Assembly (NCBI RefSeq): GCF_050003625.1
Contig: NC_134401.1
Coordinates: forward strand, 63,767,242 to 63,831,241
Origin: Haematobia irritans
Taxonomy: Eukaryota > Arthropoda > Insecta > Diptera > Muscidae
Direction of reading: 5' to 3'
Length of the DNA stretch: 64,000 nt
Positions 25,404-40,400 of this stretch are shown here, one piece after another. Position 1 is the first letter of the stretch, and the number at the start of each line of letters is the position of its first letter. The notes beneath the pieces were generated by a model. The model ran no database searches. It was not told the DNA's origin and saw only the letters and a list, made by a program, of their open reading frames with translations. The position numbers were made by a program, and so were the translations under genes.

Positions 25404-28400
25404 GTAAGTTTTTCAATGCAGTGCCAAAATAAATCCCATCTCAAAAATCAGAGTGAAAACCAAACGTTGGAAGAAAATGAAAAAAAAAAACAGAATCTAA
25501 GCAATCAAAATCAATATTTTGTTGTTTGATGAACGAAAATATGAACGATGGAGGAGAACAATTATTGCCAATGTGGAGGGAACGAGGCAGGGGCTCACGG
25601 CAATTTTCGAATGAGTTTGGAATTTGATTTTACGAAAGTTGAAAGCATTTTTGGTAACTGAATAAATGTGAATTTTAATAACGTATTTAGGATCGTGGTA
25701 AATGGACCTTCATGAATAAAAACAAGTATATACGGCCGTAAGTTCGGCTAGGCCGAATCTTATGTACGCTCCACCATGGATTGCGTAGAAAGTTCTACTA
25801 AAGACTGTCATCCACAACCGAATTACTTGTGTTATGGTAATGCTAAACGATGGCAAGGTATCTTATAACTTCTTAACATCGTCTTCTAAATTGTAAGTTG
25901 GTCCATATGGGGTATATATTAGACAAAAAAGGCCGATTAAATACGTACATAATTCAGTTCTTCATCGGTATATATAGAGGAGTCTATAAATAATTACGAA
26001 CCGATATGAACTGTTGCGTGGTAATTAGAGAGCCAGAAGTGAAATATGAGGGCCGATTTATATGGGGGCTATATAAAATTATGAACCGATTTGGACCAAT
26101 TTTTGCATGGATATTATAAACACCACGTTCCAAATTTCAACCGAATTAGATTACATTTGATTCTCTATGAGGCTCCGTATGTCAAATCTGAGGGTCCGTT
26201 TATATGGGGGCTATACGTAAAAGTGGTCCGATATGGCCCATATGCAATACCATCCGACCTGCATCAATAACAACTACTTATGCCAAGTTTCAAATCGATA
26301 GCTTCTTTCGTTCGGAAGTTAGCGTGATTTCCACAGACGGACGGACGGACATAGCTAGATCAACTCAGAATTTCACTACGACCCAGAATATATATATACA
26401 TTATGGGGTCTTAGAACAATATTTCGATGTGTTACAAACGGAATGACAAAATCCTCCATCCTATGGTGGAGGGTATAAAAATATGAGATCATCAGCATCT
26501 GAGTGGTGGTGATATTTCGGTCCAGAAACAAGTTAATTGTCATTGTATAAAGTCCAGCTAACTTTGGGACGAGCGAATGCTTCTTTTTCCCTTATGACAT
26601 ATTTATGGGGAATTGAATCTATTTTTAACTAAATTATAAATGAGATACATTATTATTGTTTTGATTTCAGCTTAAAACCAAGCATTAACTAAACTACAAC
26701 CAACAGAGGAAAAGTACGTTTGTCAAATTTATTTGGGCAATGGCCTTTAGACTGCAAGATGGTTGGATGGACGGTCGTTTCGGAACTACCACATTCCTCA
26801 TCATCATCCCCTACTTGCAGTGAAACTATCAACCAATTATCAGATAAATTCGGATAAGTCATTAAACCCAAAGTGAATTACACTTGAATTTCCCGAAAAA
26901 AACGTTTGTGTGATAGTCGACTTTGCCTTAATTTGTCTTGTTTTTGTTGTTGTTGGTTTTTCTTCAATCATTATTAGGACTGTTTTAGTACTGGATACGC
27001 TAAGCCATGACATGATAAAAAGAAACCAGAGTACTTATCTAGAACACCTCCAAAAATATGCAACAATGTCATCAGCTGAATCACAGAAAACCAGTGAAAT
27101 CGTACGTTTTTAATGTATGAAATGCTCAAATAGTAAAAAATATTTACTGCTGTGATTATTCATGATAGTGTACCACGTTGAATTTCATGTTGTTCGACAA
27201 AGTAGTCACAATAACTTGCTATTGTGAATCGAAAAAAACGTCACTTTATCAAACTGCAATCTGGCAACACCGACGCGATGAGATGTTTTAGATAGAACAC
27301 CAGTGCAACGATGTTCTAGATAGCTCATACAAATGTTGCATCCAGTACTAAAAGAAAACAGGCCTATTTTTGTTTTTATTTCAGCTTAAAACCATCCGTT
27401 GACCAAACTACAGAGTAGCTTAACCAACAGAGGAAAATTTATTTGGACAAAACCCCAAGATGGTTAAAAAGCCGTCCATCCAACAATAACAAAATAAATA
27501 AATTAAATGCTTTCAGCGGAATATGGACATTGCGCTTATCCGTGCACTATTCAGTTTTTATACCCTGCGCCACACTGTGGAACAGGGTATTATAAGTTAG
27601 TGCATATGTTTGCAACACCCAGAAGGAGACGAGATAGACATATGGTGTCTTTGGCAAAAATGCTGAGGGTGGGCTCCTGAGTCGATATAGCCATGTCCGT
27701 CTGTCCGTGAACACATTTTTGTAATCAAAGTCTAGGTCGCAGTTTTAGTCTAATCAACTTCAAATTTGTCACAAGTATGTGTTTTGGCTCAGAATAGAAC
27801 CCTATTGATTTTGGAAGAAATCGGTTCAGATTTAGATATAGCTCCCATATATATTTCGGCCGATATGGACTTATATGGCCCCAGAAGCCAGAGTTTTACC
27901 CTAATTTGCTTAAAATTTTGCACAAGCAGAACAATTAGTACTATAGACAAGTGTGCCAAATTTTATTGAAATCGGTTCAGATTTAGATATAGCTCCCATA
28001 TATATCTTTCGCCCGATATAGACTAATACGGTCCCAGAAGCCAGAGTTTTACCCCAATTCGGTTGAAATTTTGCACTAGGAGTACAAGTAGTAGTGTAGT
28101 CAAGTGCGCCAAATTTTATTGAAATCGGTTCAGATTTAGATATAGCTCCCATATATATCGTTCGCCCGATTTACACTCATATGACCACAGTGGCCAATTG
28201 TTTGCTCCGATTTAGTTGAAATTTTGCACAGGGAGTAGAATTAACATTGTAGCTATGCGTGCCAAATTTGGTTGAAATCGGTTCAGATTTAGATATAGCT
28301 CCTATATATAAGTTTTTCTGATTTCGACAAAAATGGTCAAAATACCAACATTTTCCTTGTAAAATCGCCACTGCTTAGTCGAAAAGTTGTAAAAATGACT

Positions 28401-31400
28401 CTAATTTTCCTAAACTTCTAATACATATATATCAAGCGATAAATCATAAATAAAATTTTTCGAAGTTTCCTTCAGATTTAAATGTTTCCCATATTTTTTT
28501 ACTAACATTGTGTTCCACCCTAGTGCATTAGCCGACTTAAATTTTGAGTCTATAGATTTTGTAGAAGTCTATCAAATTCTGTCCAGATCGAGTGATATTT
28601 AAATGTATGTATTGGGGACAAACCTTTATATATAGCCCCCAACACATTTGACGGATGTGATATGGTATCGAAAATTTAGATCTATAAAGTGGTGCAGAGT
28701 ATAATATAGTCGGCCCCGCCCGACTTTAGACTTTCTTTACTTGTTATATCTGTAAAGCACCGCACGCAATTCGTTTATACTTTCAATAGTTTCAACTCTT
28801 AACCCAATCTATTAAGACGACGGAAAATGCCCCCATACCTATCAAGACGGGAAAAATTCAAATCGCGCTAACTTCCGAATGAAACAAGCTATCGACTTGG
28901 AAGTTGGTTAAACTAGTTGTTATTGATGTGAGTGGGTTGGTAATCCACATAGTCAATATCGCTGTTTTTGTAATAGCCCAAAAAACGACCCCTAGATTTG
29001 AATTCCGGAGCCTTTCATCCGATCCGGTTATAATTTGGTGTGCGATTTTGGTGTGTGTACTTTAACCACCATATCGGTCCATAATTATATATAGCCCCCG
29101 CATAAATCGATCCCCAGATTTAATATCCGTGGAATTTTCATTTTAACTTATTTCTCTATGATTTCCCGGTCTCTGTGAAATTTCTAAATATATGTATGTT
29201 TATACGAATTTTTTAAATAAACATATGTTTGCATCCACACATTAAGTATGTTTGCACTTAAAAATAATATATTAAAAATTGATATATCTTTTACACCGCA
29301 AAATATGAAAAACATATTTTTCGTGCATAACTTGTGTCTTATGCAAAGTGGACAATTGTTTGGCGTTTTTTTTTACGGGAAAAATATGTATACCCAACGT
29401 ATTGTGACCCAATAAACTTTGAATTTTTCATTGTGGTAAAACGAAAAATTTTATAGGTAAACGTTTCCCAATCAATTTTTCCCTTCGTTTAGGATCTATT
29501 AATACAAGTTATAATCTCCTGTATATTTTAAGAAACTGCCAAACCGGTGCTAATAATAAAACAACTAAACAATTTTCAAAGGAATACAATATTCTCTCTC
29601 TCTCTCTTACTTAAATTGAAATGAAATGCCCAATTTCTCGTCAGCCAGTTCTTACGATGCAATGCACTAAAATTTGTGTTGGTGTACTTTCCGTTGAGGC
29701 ATGTGTTCCCCATATGATAAATTCCCAAAAACGTGTCCCTTGCGAGTAAGCTTATTTATGTGGGTGATGACAACGACTATGCCACTATGGTGGAGCGATG
29801 TAATTTTATGCTTGGACATAAAATTGCTTTAATGAAAAACGTTGGTCACGACAGCTGTAGTTAACCTGTGGTTTTTGCTGCTGCTTCGGCTCTTGCTGCG
29901 GGAAAAGTCCTTCGCCCTGTTATGGTCCTGAGGCCATGGCCTTTGCCAAGCCGAAAGAGATTGTACCATGTGTGCGTTTGCCACATCTTCCATAGGAGAG
30001 TAATGATTTTTTAAATGCACAATTAAAGCGTTCTTTGTTTGCACGATAAAATAATAAAACGCCAATTTCAGTCAACTATTAAGGGATAAACTTACACACT
30101 CCCCATTCGAAGAGGATCTTGTGACGGGATAATACGATGTCCTGTGCTTTGTCTTGAGAGAAACTTTTATTACCTGGAAGATGTCTCTGCTACTCTATTG
30201 TCCTTGCAAATGTACACACCGCAGGTGGGCGTTACACTGCACAAACTCATGGACCTGCAAATTTGCAGAGTGTGGTATGAATATAAGACATCAAATGATG
30301 GCTTTCACATTTGTTTGGCCTAGCAGATAGCAGTGAGCTTTCTTTGAGGGGAAGTTAACCTCAAATAGCTGAAACTAAGAGGCGAAAGACATGTGACATA
30401 AGACTGTTGGACAATAACACGACTGGCAATTAAATTCAAGTATAGTTGACACCAAACCTCGTTCACCATGACGTTGTCATTGTTATGTATTCACTTTCGG
30501 AAAATTTCATACGGATGTATAATAGGGTGTGCCGATGTATTCATTTATATTTAATAATTTTTAATCATTTCGGTGTAATTTTCTCTGAAAAAATTGAACA
30601 AATCAAATCATTTCACATTTGCAAGAAAATGAACTCATATTGTACGTAAGTTAATTTTCCATAAGGCTCCTCATAAAAATAGCTTGAATACAAATTCAAC
30701 AAACTTAAACGTGACGTTTGTGATACCGATCTTCCATGCATTTTGTTTAAGTCAGTGCAAAAATAAAGATTTTTCTTTAATATTATTTTTAAATAGCAAA
30801 TAAAAAATAGTGGACACAATCATCAATTGGTTTATTACCGCAAATGCGCAACTACCATTTTGAAAGAAATTAATGTGAAGTGAAATTGATGTCCATCTCT
30901 AGAAGAGCATTTTTGGATGTACCTTAAAAGTAAAAAAATAGCTTCCAAAAAAAGTAGTTTGGATCCACAATTTGTAATCCGGAAGTAGTGCAAACTTGGA
31001 TCATCTCCAAAGAATTTTACATGGGCTTGTCATAGGACGGATGTACTCCATTTTTAGATCTTATGCATTGCTTTAGAAGTTGTGCCTTGGAAGTTCATTT
31101 GGATGATGAAATTTAAAAAACTAGTTTCAATTTTTATTTTTATCAGTATTTTTTGTTACACTTTTATTTTCTTATTCTCTGATTTTTAAAAACTGAAAAA
31201 TTTCTTCGCTTCCACCGGGGTTGATCCTTGATTTTTTGGCACCATAACAGAATGCCTGAGCACACTTACACGCAACAAAATAATTCTTTCCTTCCAGATA
31301 CAAATCTATACACGCCTAGACTGTTTCAGTTCGGGCGAAAGAATTTTTCCACAGCCTTTAGTATAGATCTGGCTGGGATAGATAACTCAATTTTGGGTCT

Positions 31401-34400
31401 TTTATGCTAACTTATTATGGAGAAAACATTTGGGAATTTTCCTCTTACAAATTGAATCATGTTTACTCCCACTGTGCATCATCTTTTCATATAGCTACAA
31501 ATCCCTTAATTTTATTTTATTTTATTTCGTTTTGTTACTACAGTAATGCAACAACACGAAATTTATTTTTAGAAGCTACTTGTTGAATTGAAGGATAACT
31601 TCCCAGGATCAGCGAGGAAATAAATTTCAGTTTACAAATCCAAATTGTGACAGAAATTTGGAAAATGTCGAAAAGTAGACTCTTTGAAAAGCAATTTGAT
31701 TTAGATCTTTTTATGCTGACAACTAATCCAAAAGTCCAAAGTCGCGACGTCAACAATTCGAAAAAATTTAAGAAATCGAAAAATCAACTTTTCCATATGT
31801 GGAAAATAATCAAAAACTTTTTTAAATTTTAGAAGAGTCGAAAAACCAACTCCAGAGATGCAAAAGTCGACAATATATTTGGATTATTTTTAAATCGAGT
31901 CTAATCGACTTTTGATGTTGGTCAAAATCAAAATGTCGACTATTCAGTAATCAGAAACGTTGACATTCAGTCTAAAAGTCCAAAAGACAATATTTTCAAA
32001 GTTGGAAAAAATCACAAAATCGACATATAAACAACTGAAAAGTGAAAAGCTATCCATAAGTATAACATTTCCAAGGTCAGCGAGGAAATAAATCCAAATT
32101 GTAACAGACAATTCAACGTTATAAGTGATTTCTTTAACTCAAAGACGAATCTTCAAATTAAAACGTAACGCGAAGTTTTTTATATTTAATCAAAAAAAAA
32201 TTGAAAAATATTCATTAAAACCGAAAATATTTTCGTCGCTTTCAAATTTGGAAGACGACTACCCTAAATATATTGTAAAAAATATAAAGTGAAGATTGGA
32301 TCTATTAATTAAAAGTGTTCTAATTTAAGAAAATTTGTCCTTGTAATTTTGGAAATGTTGATTCGAAAGTAGTAAGTTATTTCTATAGTTTAATTTAACT
32401 CATATTGATGAGTATTGTTGGATTTAATTAGTGGGACTGTCTTTGAGAGGCTTTGAAATATTCAAAGATTTAATTACTGGAAGGAGAGCAATTGAAACTC
32501 TACACTATGATGGCTGTCTGATGATACCCTTGCTTGTTAAAATCTGCCGGCACAAATTGACTTCTCTATGGATTTCTGCTGACTGGGGAAGACACTCGTT
32601 ACCGATCTTTTGCATTTTTTCCGTTTATTGACAAACAACATGATTTTTTTGTTTCCTAATTGAATTCCCTTCAGATGTTTATAAACTCCTTAATTTTGCA
32701 GTACAAGTGAATGTACAATTCCAAATACTAATGTAAACCTCACATACATAAATACATACACACACATAGGCAATACCCTTGCATATAGACATTAGGTTGC
32801 GTATGTTTTAACTGTTATGGCTTTTAGTTTTGTCATTTTATGTCTCACTTATTCTCATGTACACACATTTACCTTGTTTAGTTACTACACACACTTCAAT
32901 CCTGGTACGCATACTACAATAGTGTGGTTGCATACATTTCCATATGATGGTATTAGAGAACAGCTATCTCTCGGTATACGAAACTTGTGGTTTATTTTTA
33001 AGAGTTTTGTTTGAGATAACGATTTGAAGTACACAAGAAGTAGTCAATTAAAATGTTCCGGGCAACTACATACGATTGGCATAATTTTTTCGCAGTAGGC
33101 TACATTTTTACACAGTAGAAAATATCCCAAAAGTTTTTCCAATTAAAAGGTTGATTGAAATTGTATGTTTTCAATCAATTAAAAGTCTCTTAAATGAAGT
33201 TTTTAATCAAATTAAAAATTAAGGTGTCAGTTAAGAAAATAATTAAAAATGTTTACTTCCTTTTTAAAAATATTAATTATTTTTTATTAAAATAACATTT
33301 CCAATCGAAAATATTATTATCATTAGCTAATTAAACTATCAAAACTAATCGAGTAACACATAGGAAAGGGCTAAAATATATACACTTTTTATTTTAACCC
33401 ATCAAAGCAAAAAAATTAAATAAAAAAATGTTTAAGTTTAAAAATTATTTTTTTTTTTTAAATTAAGCAATTGATTGTCTCAATTGAAAAATAAGTCAAA
33501 TTTTTTGGATCAATAACAATTTAATTTTTAATTGAATCATTTAGAAACGTTAATTGAAAGTTTCGAGGGAATCAATTAAATTTTTAATCAAATATTCTGT
33601 AATTTATATTATAATTTTATTGGTTGCAGCAATTTCAATTAAAAAGTAAATGGGTCAATTTCTTTCTTGACTTCTTGACTAAATAAGGAACACTTTTTTA
33701 TCTGTGTAGGAAAGTAAGTGTTACCATTCAGAAAACAATTGTAGCAGAATTGTTTCTACTACATAATTCCATGTCACCTTAAAGGCGCTCCTCTTGATGC
33801 CAAGTCTGAATGGCTTTAGATATATTTTGAACATAAAATTAGACCCAATGCATACACACGTAGAAAAAAACTGTTATCTGATTCAATCACGAAATAATAA
33901 TTAATCCAATTTAATTTTTATTTAAAATTTCTTCAATCAAGAACGGGATGATGAGTATCAATCACAGAAATAATTAGAATTAAAAGTTATTCCTCATTAG
34001 AAAATTAATTGATTTCTCCGGCACTTAAATTCTTTAATTAATTCAATAATTAAATTGTATCTATACCAAAGACGCCTATCAATGAAAGAGAATAGTTAGT
34101 TTTTCAAAAATATTTTTATTTTTCAATATAATCTCCTGAAACTTCAATACACTTAGTCCAACGCTTTTCTAGCAATTCTATCCCTTGATTAAAATAGTTT
34201 TCCTCAAGGTCTTCAAAATAGTGGTTTACAACTCTAATTGCATCTTCATTTAAGGTAAAACGCTTGCCAGTAAGGATTTTTTTAGATTTGGGAACAAGTA
34301 AAAGTCACTGGGAGCTAAATCAGGAGAATAAGGTGGGTGGTCAAGCAACTCATACTTTAATTCATTGATTTCCCAGCAAAAAAAAAAAATTGGAAGTACT

Positions 34401-37400
34401 TCTAAAGGAACAACTTTAAAAGCACTTCCAGAAATGTTCTTCCAAAGATGTTCTTTATTTTAACTACTCGGGAAGTTCTTTTAATTCAATTTTTTATTAT
34501 TCGTTTTTTTCATATTTTTAAAGGACAATTTTAACTTTTTTATTTCAAATATGTTAAAAACAGAGTAAGGTTTAATAAAATGGTACAAATTATTTAAATT
34601 TTGTCGAAAAAATTTCTAAATTCATTCTAGAAAAACTACGAAATTTTGAAAATATTTGAGGTCAATGGTTTCAGACAAGCGTCAGAATGCATTAAAAATC
34701 ATAAAAATTATAAAAATAAGGAGTTAGCATAAAGGGCCCAAAATTGACTTATCTCTCCCAGCCAGATCTATACTAAAGGCAGTGGAAAGGTTCATTCGCC
34801 CGAACCGAAACATGTCAGTCCAGGCGTGTACAGATTTGTATCTGGCGTTTTCTTTTCAATGGCTCTATTAACCATGTTCCTTAATCTTAATTTAAACACT
34901 CTTGTGCGCTGGTGCGTTGTCTTGATGAAAATTTATTTGTTTGTGTTGTAAGCTAGGACGTTTTTCTCGAATTTGTACATTTAATTGATTCGAAAGGTTC
35001 CAATAGTACTCTGAATTTATTGTTTTGCCCTTTTGGAGATAGTCAATCAATAAAATACCTTTGACGCCCCAAAAAACCGTTGCCATAACCTTACCAGCTG
35101 GTTGAATTGTTTTTGCCTTCTTTGGGGCACTTCCTCCAGCTTCAGTCCATTGTTTGGATTGTTCTTTCGTCTCTGGAGTATAGTGGTGGATCCATGTCTC
35201 ATCAACAGTTATGATACGATGCTTAAAATTCATTTTATTTCGCTTAAAACGATCCAAACAAGCTTGAGAAATTTTCATTCTTATGCGTTTTTGATCGACT
35301 GTTAAAAAATGCGGCACCCATCTTGCAGAAAGCTTTTTCATCTGTAGACTCGATCATTTGAGATGCCCATGATATTAGCAATTTCACGCACTTTTATTCG
35401 TCGATCATTTAATACCATTTCATGCACTTTGACTACAATTTCTGTTGTTGTTGCTGTTTTTGGTTCAATGGTTGTGGTTCAATGGTTGTACGATCACGTT
35501 TAAATGCAGCAACCAAATTTTTTACTGTTTCGTATGAAGGGCACTTTCACATAAAACATTCACCATATCATTATGAATTTCTTGTCCCGATAAACCTGTT
35601 TTATGTAAATATTTAATGACAGCACGCATTTCTAAATTTTCCATTGTAAAAAAATTGCGGATGCGTCTTTTTTGAACACCTGTTTCTATATGAAGGAGTT
35701 GCCACATCGAAACAAAATTTAACATAACAAAGATGGAAGTTTCCAAAACATTTAAATTTTTCCTGTTTATACCACGCTTTTTGTGCTAGGCTAAGATGTT
35801 TCCGAAGCCGCCCCGTAATTATAAAATTTTATTGGTTTTGATCGAAAACTTTATTCTTTGGGTGAAATTATCGTTTGTAATTTTGCAAGAGTTTAAACTT
35901 TCCTTCGAACTTTTATTAAATAATTATAGCTGGATTGTTATTTAGATTTGCGTCAAAATTTAACGAAGCCGTGTTTAGTATGAAACTAATTATTTCCTAA
36001 TTAATTCCGAAGAAATAAGTATACACGCCGAATCTTATGTATCCTCCTTATGGATTGAGTAGAAAGTTATACTAAAGACTGTCATCCTTAATCGATTTAT
36101 TTGGGTTGTGGGAACACTAATCGCTGTCAAGGTATCTCTAAACTTCTTTACATTACATTACATTGTCTTCTAGATTGTAAGTTAGGCCAAATAGAGTCAA
36201 TGTTAGACAAAACAGGCAGATTAAATACCCATAGAAGTCAATTTAGTTCTAGATCGGTTTATTTAGAGGAGTCTATAAATAATTATGATAAAGATATGGG
36301 TCGATATGGACCACATTGTACATGATTTGTAATGAGGCTTTACATTGTTGGAATCCTGTCAGGAAACTCATTTTTGACAAACACCAAAAGCTAGGACTAC
36401 GGGAGTCATCAGAAAGGCTAGCTAGGCCGTCGGCTGGGGGGTTCTCGTCCTTCCTCAATGTTTGTCTGTTTAAACATTCCAATAATAAATTTTAAGACTC
36501 CCTACTTTTTTTAAATAGACTAAAAAAATAATTAACAAGAAAAATGGTATGAGTTAATAAATTGCAACAAAAACAAAATACCCCAATAAATTTAGTAACA
36601 AATGCGAAATTTTACAACAATAGGTATTGGCTTAATAACTTTAAACAACGACGGATCCTAGGTGTTTTCAGGATCTCCATGCATAATTTCCCCACCCTTC
36701 CTGAGTTCTACGTACATGTAAATTTTGTAGAACCCCCATATTAAAAGCTATAACGAAAACTCAAAAATTCAATTTAAAACTCCATATTTTCAAAATATAT
36801 ACAAATTAGTTTATTTCAAATCATAATTATTAAATATAAATTTAAATCTAAATGACAGAGGAAGTTTAATAAAAAAAAATAACTTTCAAAATTTTCAAAA
36901 TAGAATACTAGAAATTCCCAATTGGTTTTAAACCGTTAGATTTACGAACAGATGTAAGGGGAAAATAATTAAAGGAATGAAATTGCCCAGTATAGAAATT
37001 TTGAAGCCAGAATAAAATTAAATATAAAATTTAAAATTTCTTCCATATTATTAAATAATCCCGTTTTACGAGTATGATTATTCCATTGAAACGATTAACA
37101 TTTATTCGGTCGTTGTGTGTTTTACTTAATAATTAGTGTATCGAATATTTGTCCCTAGATGCAGTAGGGTGAACACTGCAAATATGCGACAACTAAATCA
37201 TTGAACACCGGTACAAAACTCCACGAAAAGAAATATGCAAAAAATTAAAACACTTTCACTAAGCCTAGTTCTCTAAATTTTTTACTCCACTTTTACACTT
37301 TACACATGTGGAAAGAAAACTTACCCCAGAACGAAAACTTTCCCCAGAACTTACCCCAGCGTTCAACGTTGTTGGATGCTGGGCTGCTCATGCATTTTCT

Positions 37401-40400
37401 AGTTTTCAAAAAAAAAAAAATAATTCATTTCCATTTTGTTTATATAATCTTTTCTTAATAAATTTTCTTGGACACTTCAGATATTTTCACATGATCAATT
37501 TGCACTTTCTCCATTTTGTTTTAAACTTTGTTGTTTTTATGTTTTTTTTTTTTTTTTTTAATTCCAATGTGTAAAAATAATCAATCTTTCTTCTTACTCT
37601 TCAAAGTCAAACCAAGACTGTAATGTCAAAACAGAAATGGAGATCAGCAAAAGTGAAATGGAACATGTTCTTTCTGTCATTCTATCAATTTTTGCTTTAC
37701 CCATACTATTCGTTGTTGTTATTTTCGATAATGTTGCAATTTTTACGAGGTGTTAATCGATGCAAAGATATCAAATGGTATCAAGCATGTTATAACGAAT
37801 TATGTTCGATATAAATGTGCATTATGATTGCAGCATGTTTGAATAAATGCAACATCGATATTAGGCAAAGACTATATATTACAGAAGATGGGAGATTGGC
37901 TACTGAGCATCAAACCATTTACCACATTAGTTTAATACTCGAACCAAACGCGTATACGACAAGTATTGACATAGCATTAAAATGCAAATAAAAAGAAATT
38001 AAGAGCACGAAATAAATTTCCATAAAGGGGAAAATCAATTTTTTTTGTAGCCTAAAATTTAACATTGTTTCATTAAGAAAATTACATTTTTCATTTAAAA
38101 AATAAAAACGAAAAACAACTAAAAGATTACAAACATGTATTAAACTAATCTGGTAAATGCAACATTTGGTATGACGAAAGCCAATTCCCTATCTTCCTCA
38201 AATCTATAATCTTTGATATTAGGGTTTTAAATTTTTAGTTTATGATTATAGAGATTAAGCAAAATGTTAGTTAAGAAATTTTAGCATAGTTAGGAGACTT
38301 AGATCAAAATTTGTGACAGAAATACTAACAAAATTGCCCTTCTCAATACTAGTAGTAGTATATAAAATTTATACTTATGCTGTCATGGCATATATGTTAA
38401 AGCAGGAGATTTAGCGGGATTCTGGTAAAATCATAAAAAACATTTTCAGCTGAAGGAAGTCAATTCAAGCTAGGATTTTCAGCAAATTTATGTTTGAAAT
38501 TTAGAAGCAGAAGCTCGTTCACTTTTCTTGATGTAAATTCGCAATGATGTAAATTCGTTCGTCAGATGTTTTTCGTCTGCATTTCGGGTCTTCTGCCACT
38601 GGTTGTTTTCCCTACGTGTTGCAGTACACGTATCTTTCTCCCACAATGTTATGAGGATTTCCCAACAAGAATCGCAACGTGGTTATGTCCTCATCCAATA
38701 TGGACTGATCCAAAAGGAAAAAATCCTTCGGTTTTACCTGTGATTTTATTATTCCACTACTGTCACTACTGATAGTTGCTTAATAAATTTCAATTGACGT
38801 ATGGTCTCGACTTGTCTCAAAAACAAAAAATTAATTTAAAAATTACATGAAAAAAAGGAAGTTTGTTGAAATTAATCGAAGCAAGAAACCTATCAAGAGC
38901 GTAACTAGAAGGAGAGGCGTATGTTTAACAGTCAATTTAATTGGAATATTCCATCGATAATTTAAGCTATCGATTATCTAATCAAAAAGTTGAAATGATG
39001 GCCAAGATGCCAAAACCAATCCAAAACAAAGTTATTTCCATATGCCAATTTACCAAAGCCTAAATATTTTTCGGAATACTCAATGAAAAGAATATACTAT
39101 TTATTTATTTAATTATTTTTATTTTTTTTTCTTGATATTTTTCTATGAGAAAAAAATTTGTGAAGGTTACATCAAAAAAGTTCTAATAGATCACTTTGAA
39201 ATTTTATTTATCCGAAAACGAGAGCAGGAGAATGAGCAAGTCAACATTGTTCTCATTTTAAGCATATCAAAATTTTCATAACCACAAAAACCTATTTTTA
39301 CACCGGAATATCTAAAAAACGCTCTTCATATAGCACAAAAAAAAAACAATGCGAATAAATTTCAAATTCAAAGGTTTCTACACTAAACCGTCCAAGTATT
39401 TCTACAAAGCACTTCTGGGTAATATTTTTTACAAAGAGCATGTGTAATATTTCCGATTCGTTATAAAGTGAGTCTACTGTATATACTAATGAGAATCTAG
39501 TTACGCTAGTGTTTGTTTACATGCCATTTTATTAGAGATGTACAAAGATACTTGTGCACCAACACACATGGATATATAGTAAATGCCTTTACATATGTCT
39601 CTAAACATATTAAGCTTTGTATAAACATTCTTAGAGCAACCCTAGCAAAACTAAAGGATAATTTACGTTGTTTCCTTTCTCTTCACATTGATCCCCGTAT
39701 TGTTAAGAATTCACAAAACGCAAATACACATACTAACACATTTATTTATGCATGTGTGTTTATGTCCCATAGGTTGTTGCTAAAAAGACTTCCATCTGTG
39801 AACATGTGTAGGAGAGAGTGACTGGATAACATGAATGTTTCCAGGTTTTCTTACTTAGGATATTTTCTAAGGCCAAGAGAGAGAGAGAGAGGACGGGAGA
39901 GTGAGAGAGTTTGAAAACATTACCTGTTTAGAGGAATTTGAGCTGCCATAATATTTATACCGGAGGTTTTATTGAAATTCTTTATCTTTGTTAATGACAT
40001 TGGTAAACATGTTTGCATGTATTCGAGTATAAATACATTATTGTTAACTTCTTTATGAGCATATATTAAGGTCTAGTATTAGTATCAGCAAGTGTGTGTG
40101 TGTGTGTGTGGGTGGTTGACTGATAGTTTGCGGTCTTACAGAAATGTATACAATTACAGCGACATCAGGGCAATGTTCATAGTCTCCACAGTGATCTCCA
40201 TTGCTAATGGGGCATTAAAATTATCGGAATATTTTAAAAGGCTTCTCACCTTTAAATTATATTCACTTAGATATTGAATGAATTCTGGTATTAAGTTGAA
40301 AATACATTGCTATACAATACAAATAATACAGGGTACACATAAAAATAGTGGATAGATGAAACTTTACGAGTATTTAATTTCTTTGTCATTTTGGCGATTC

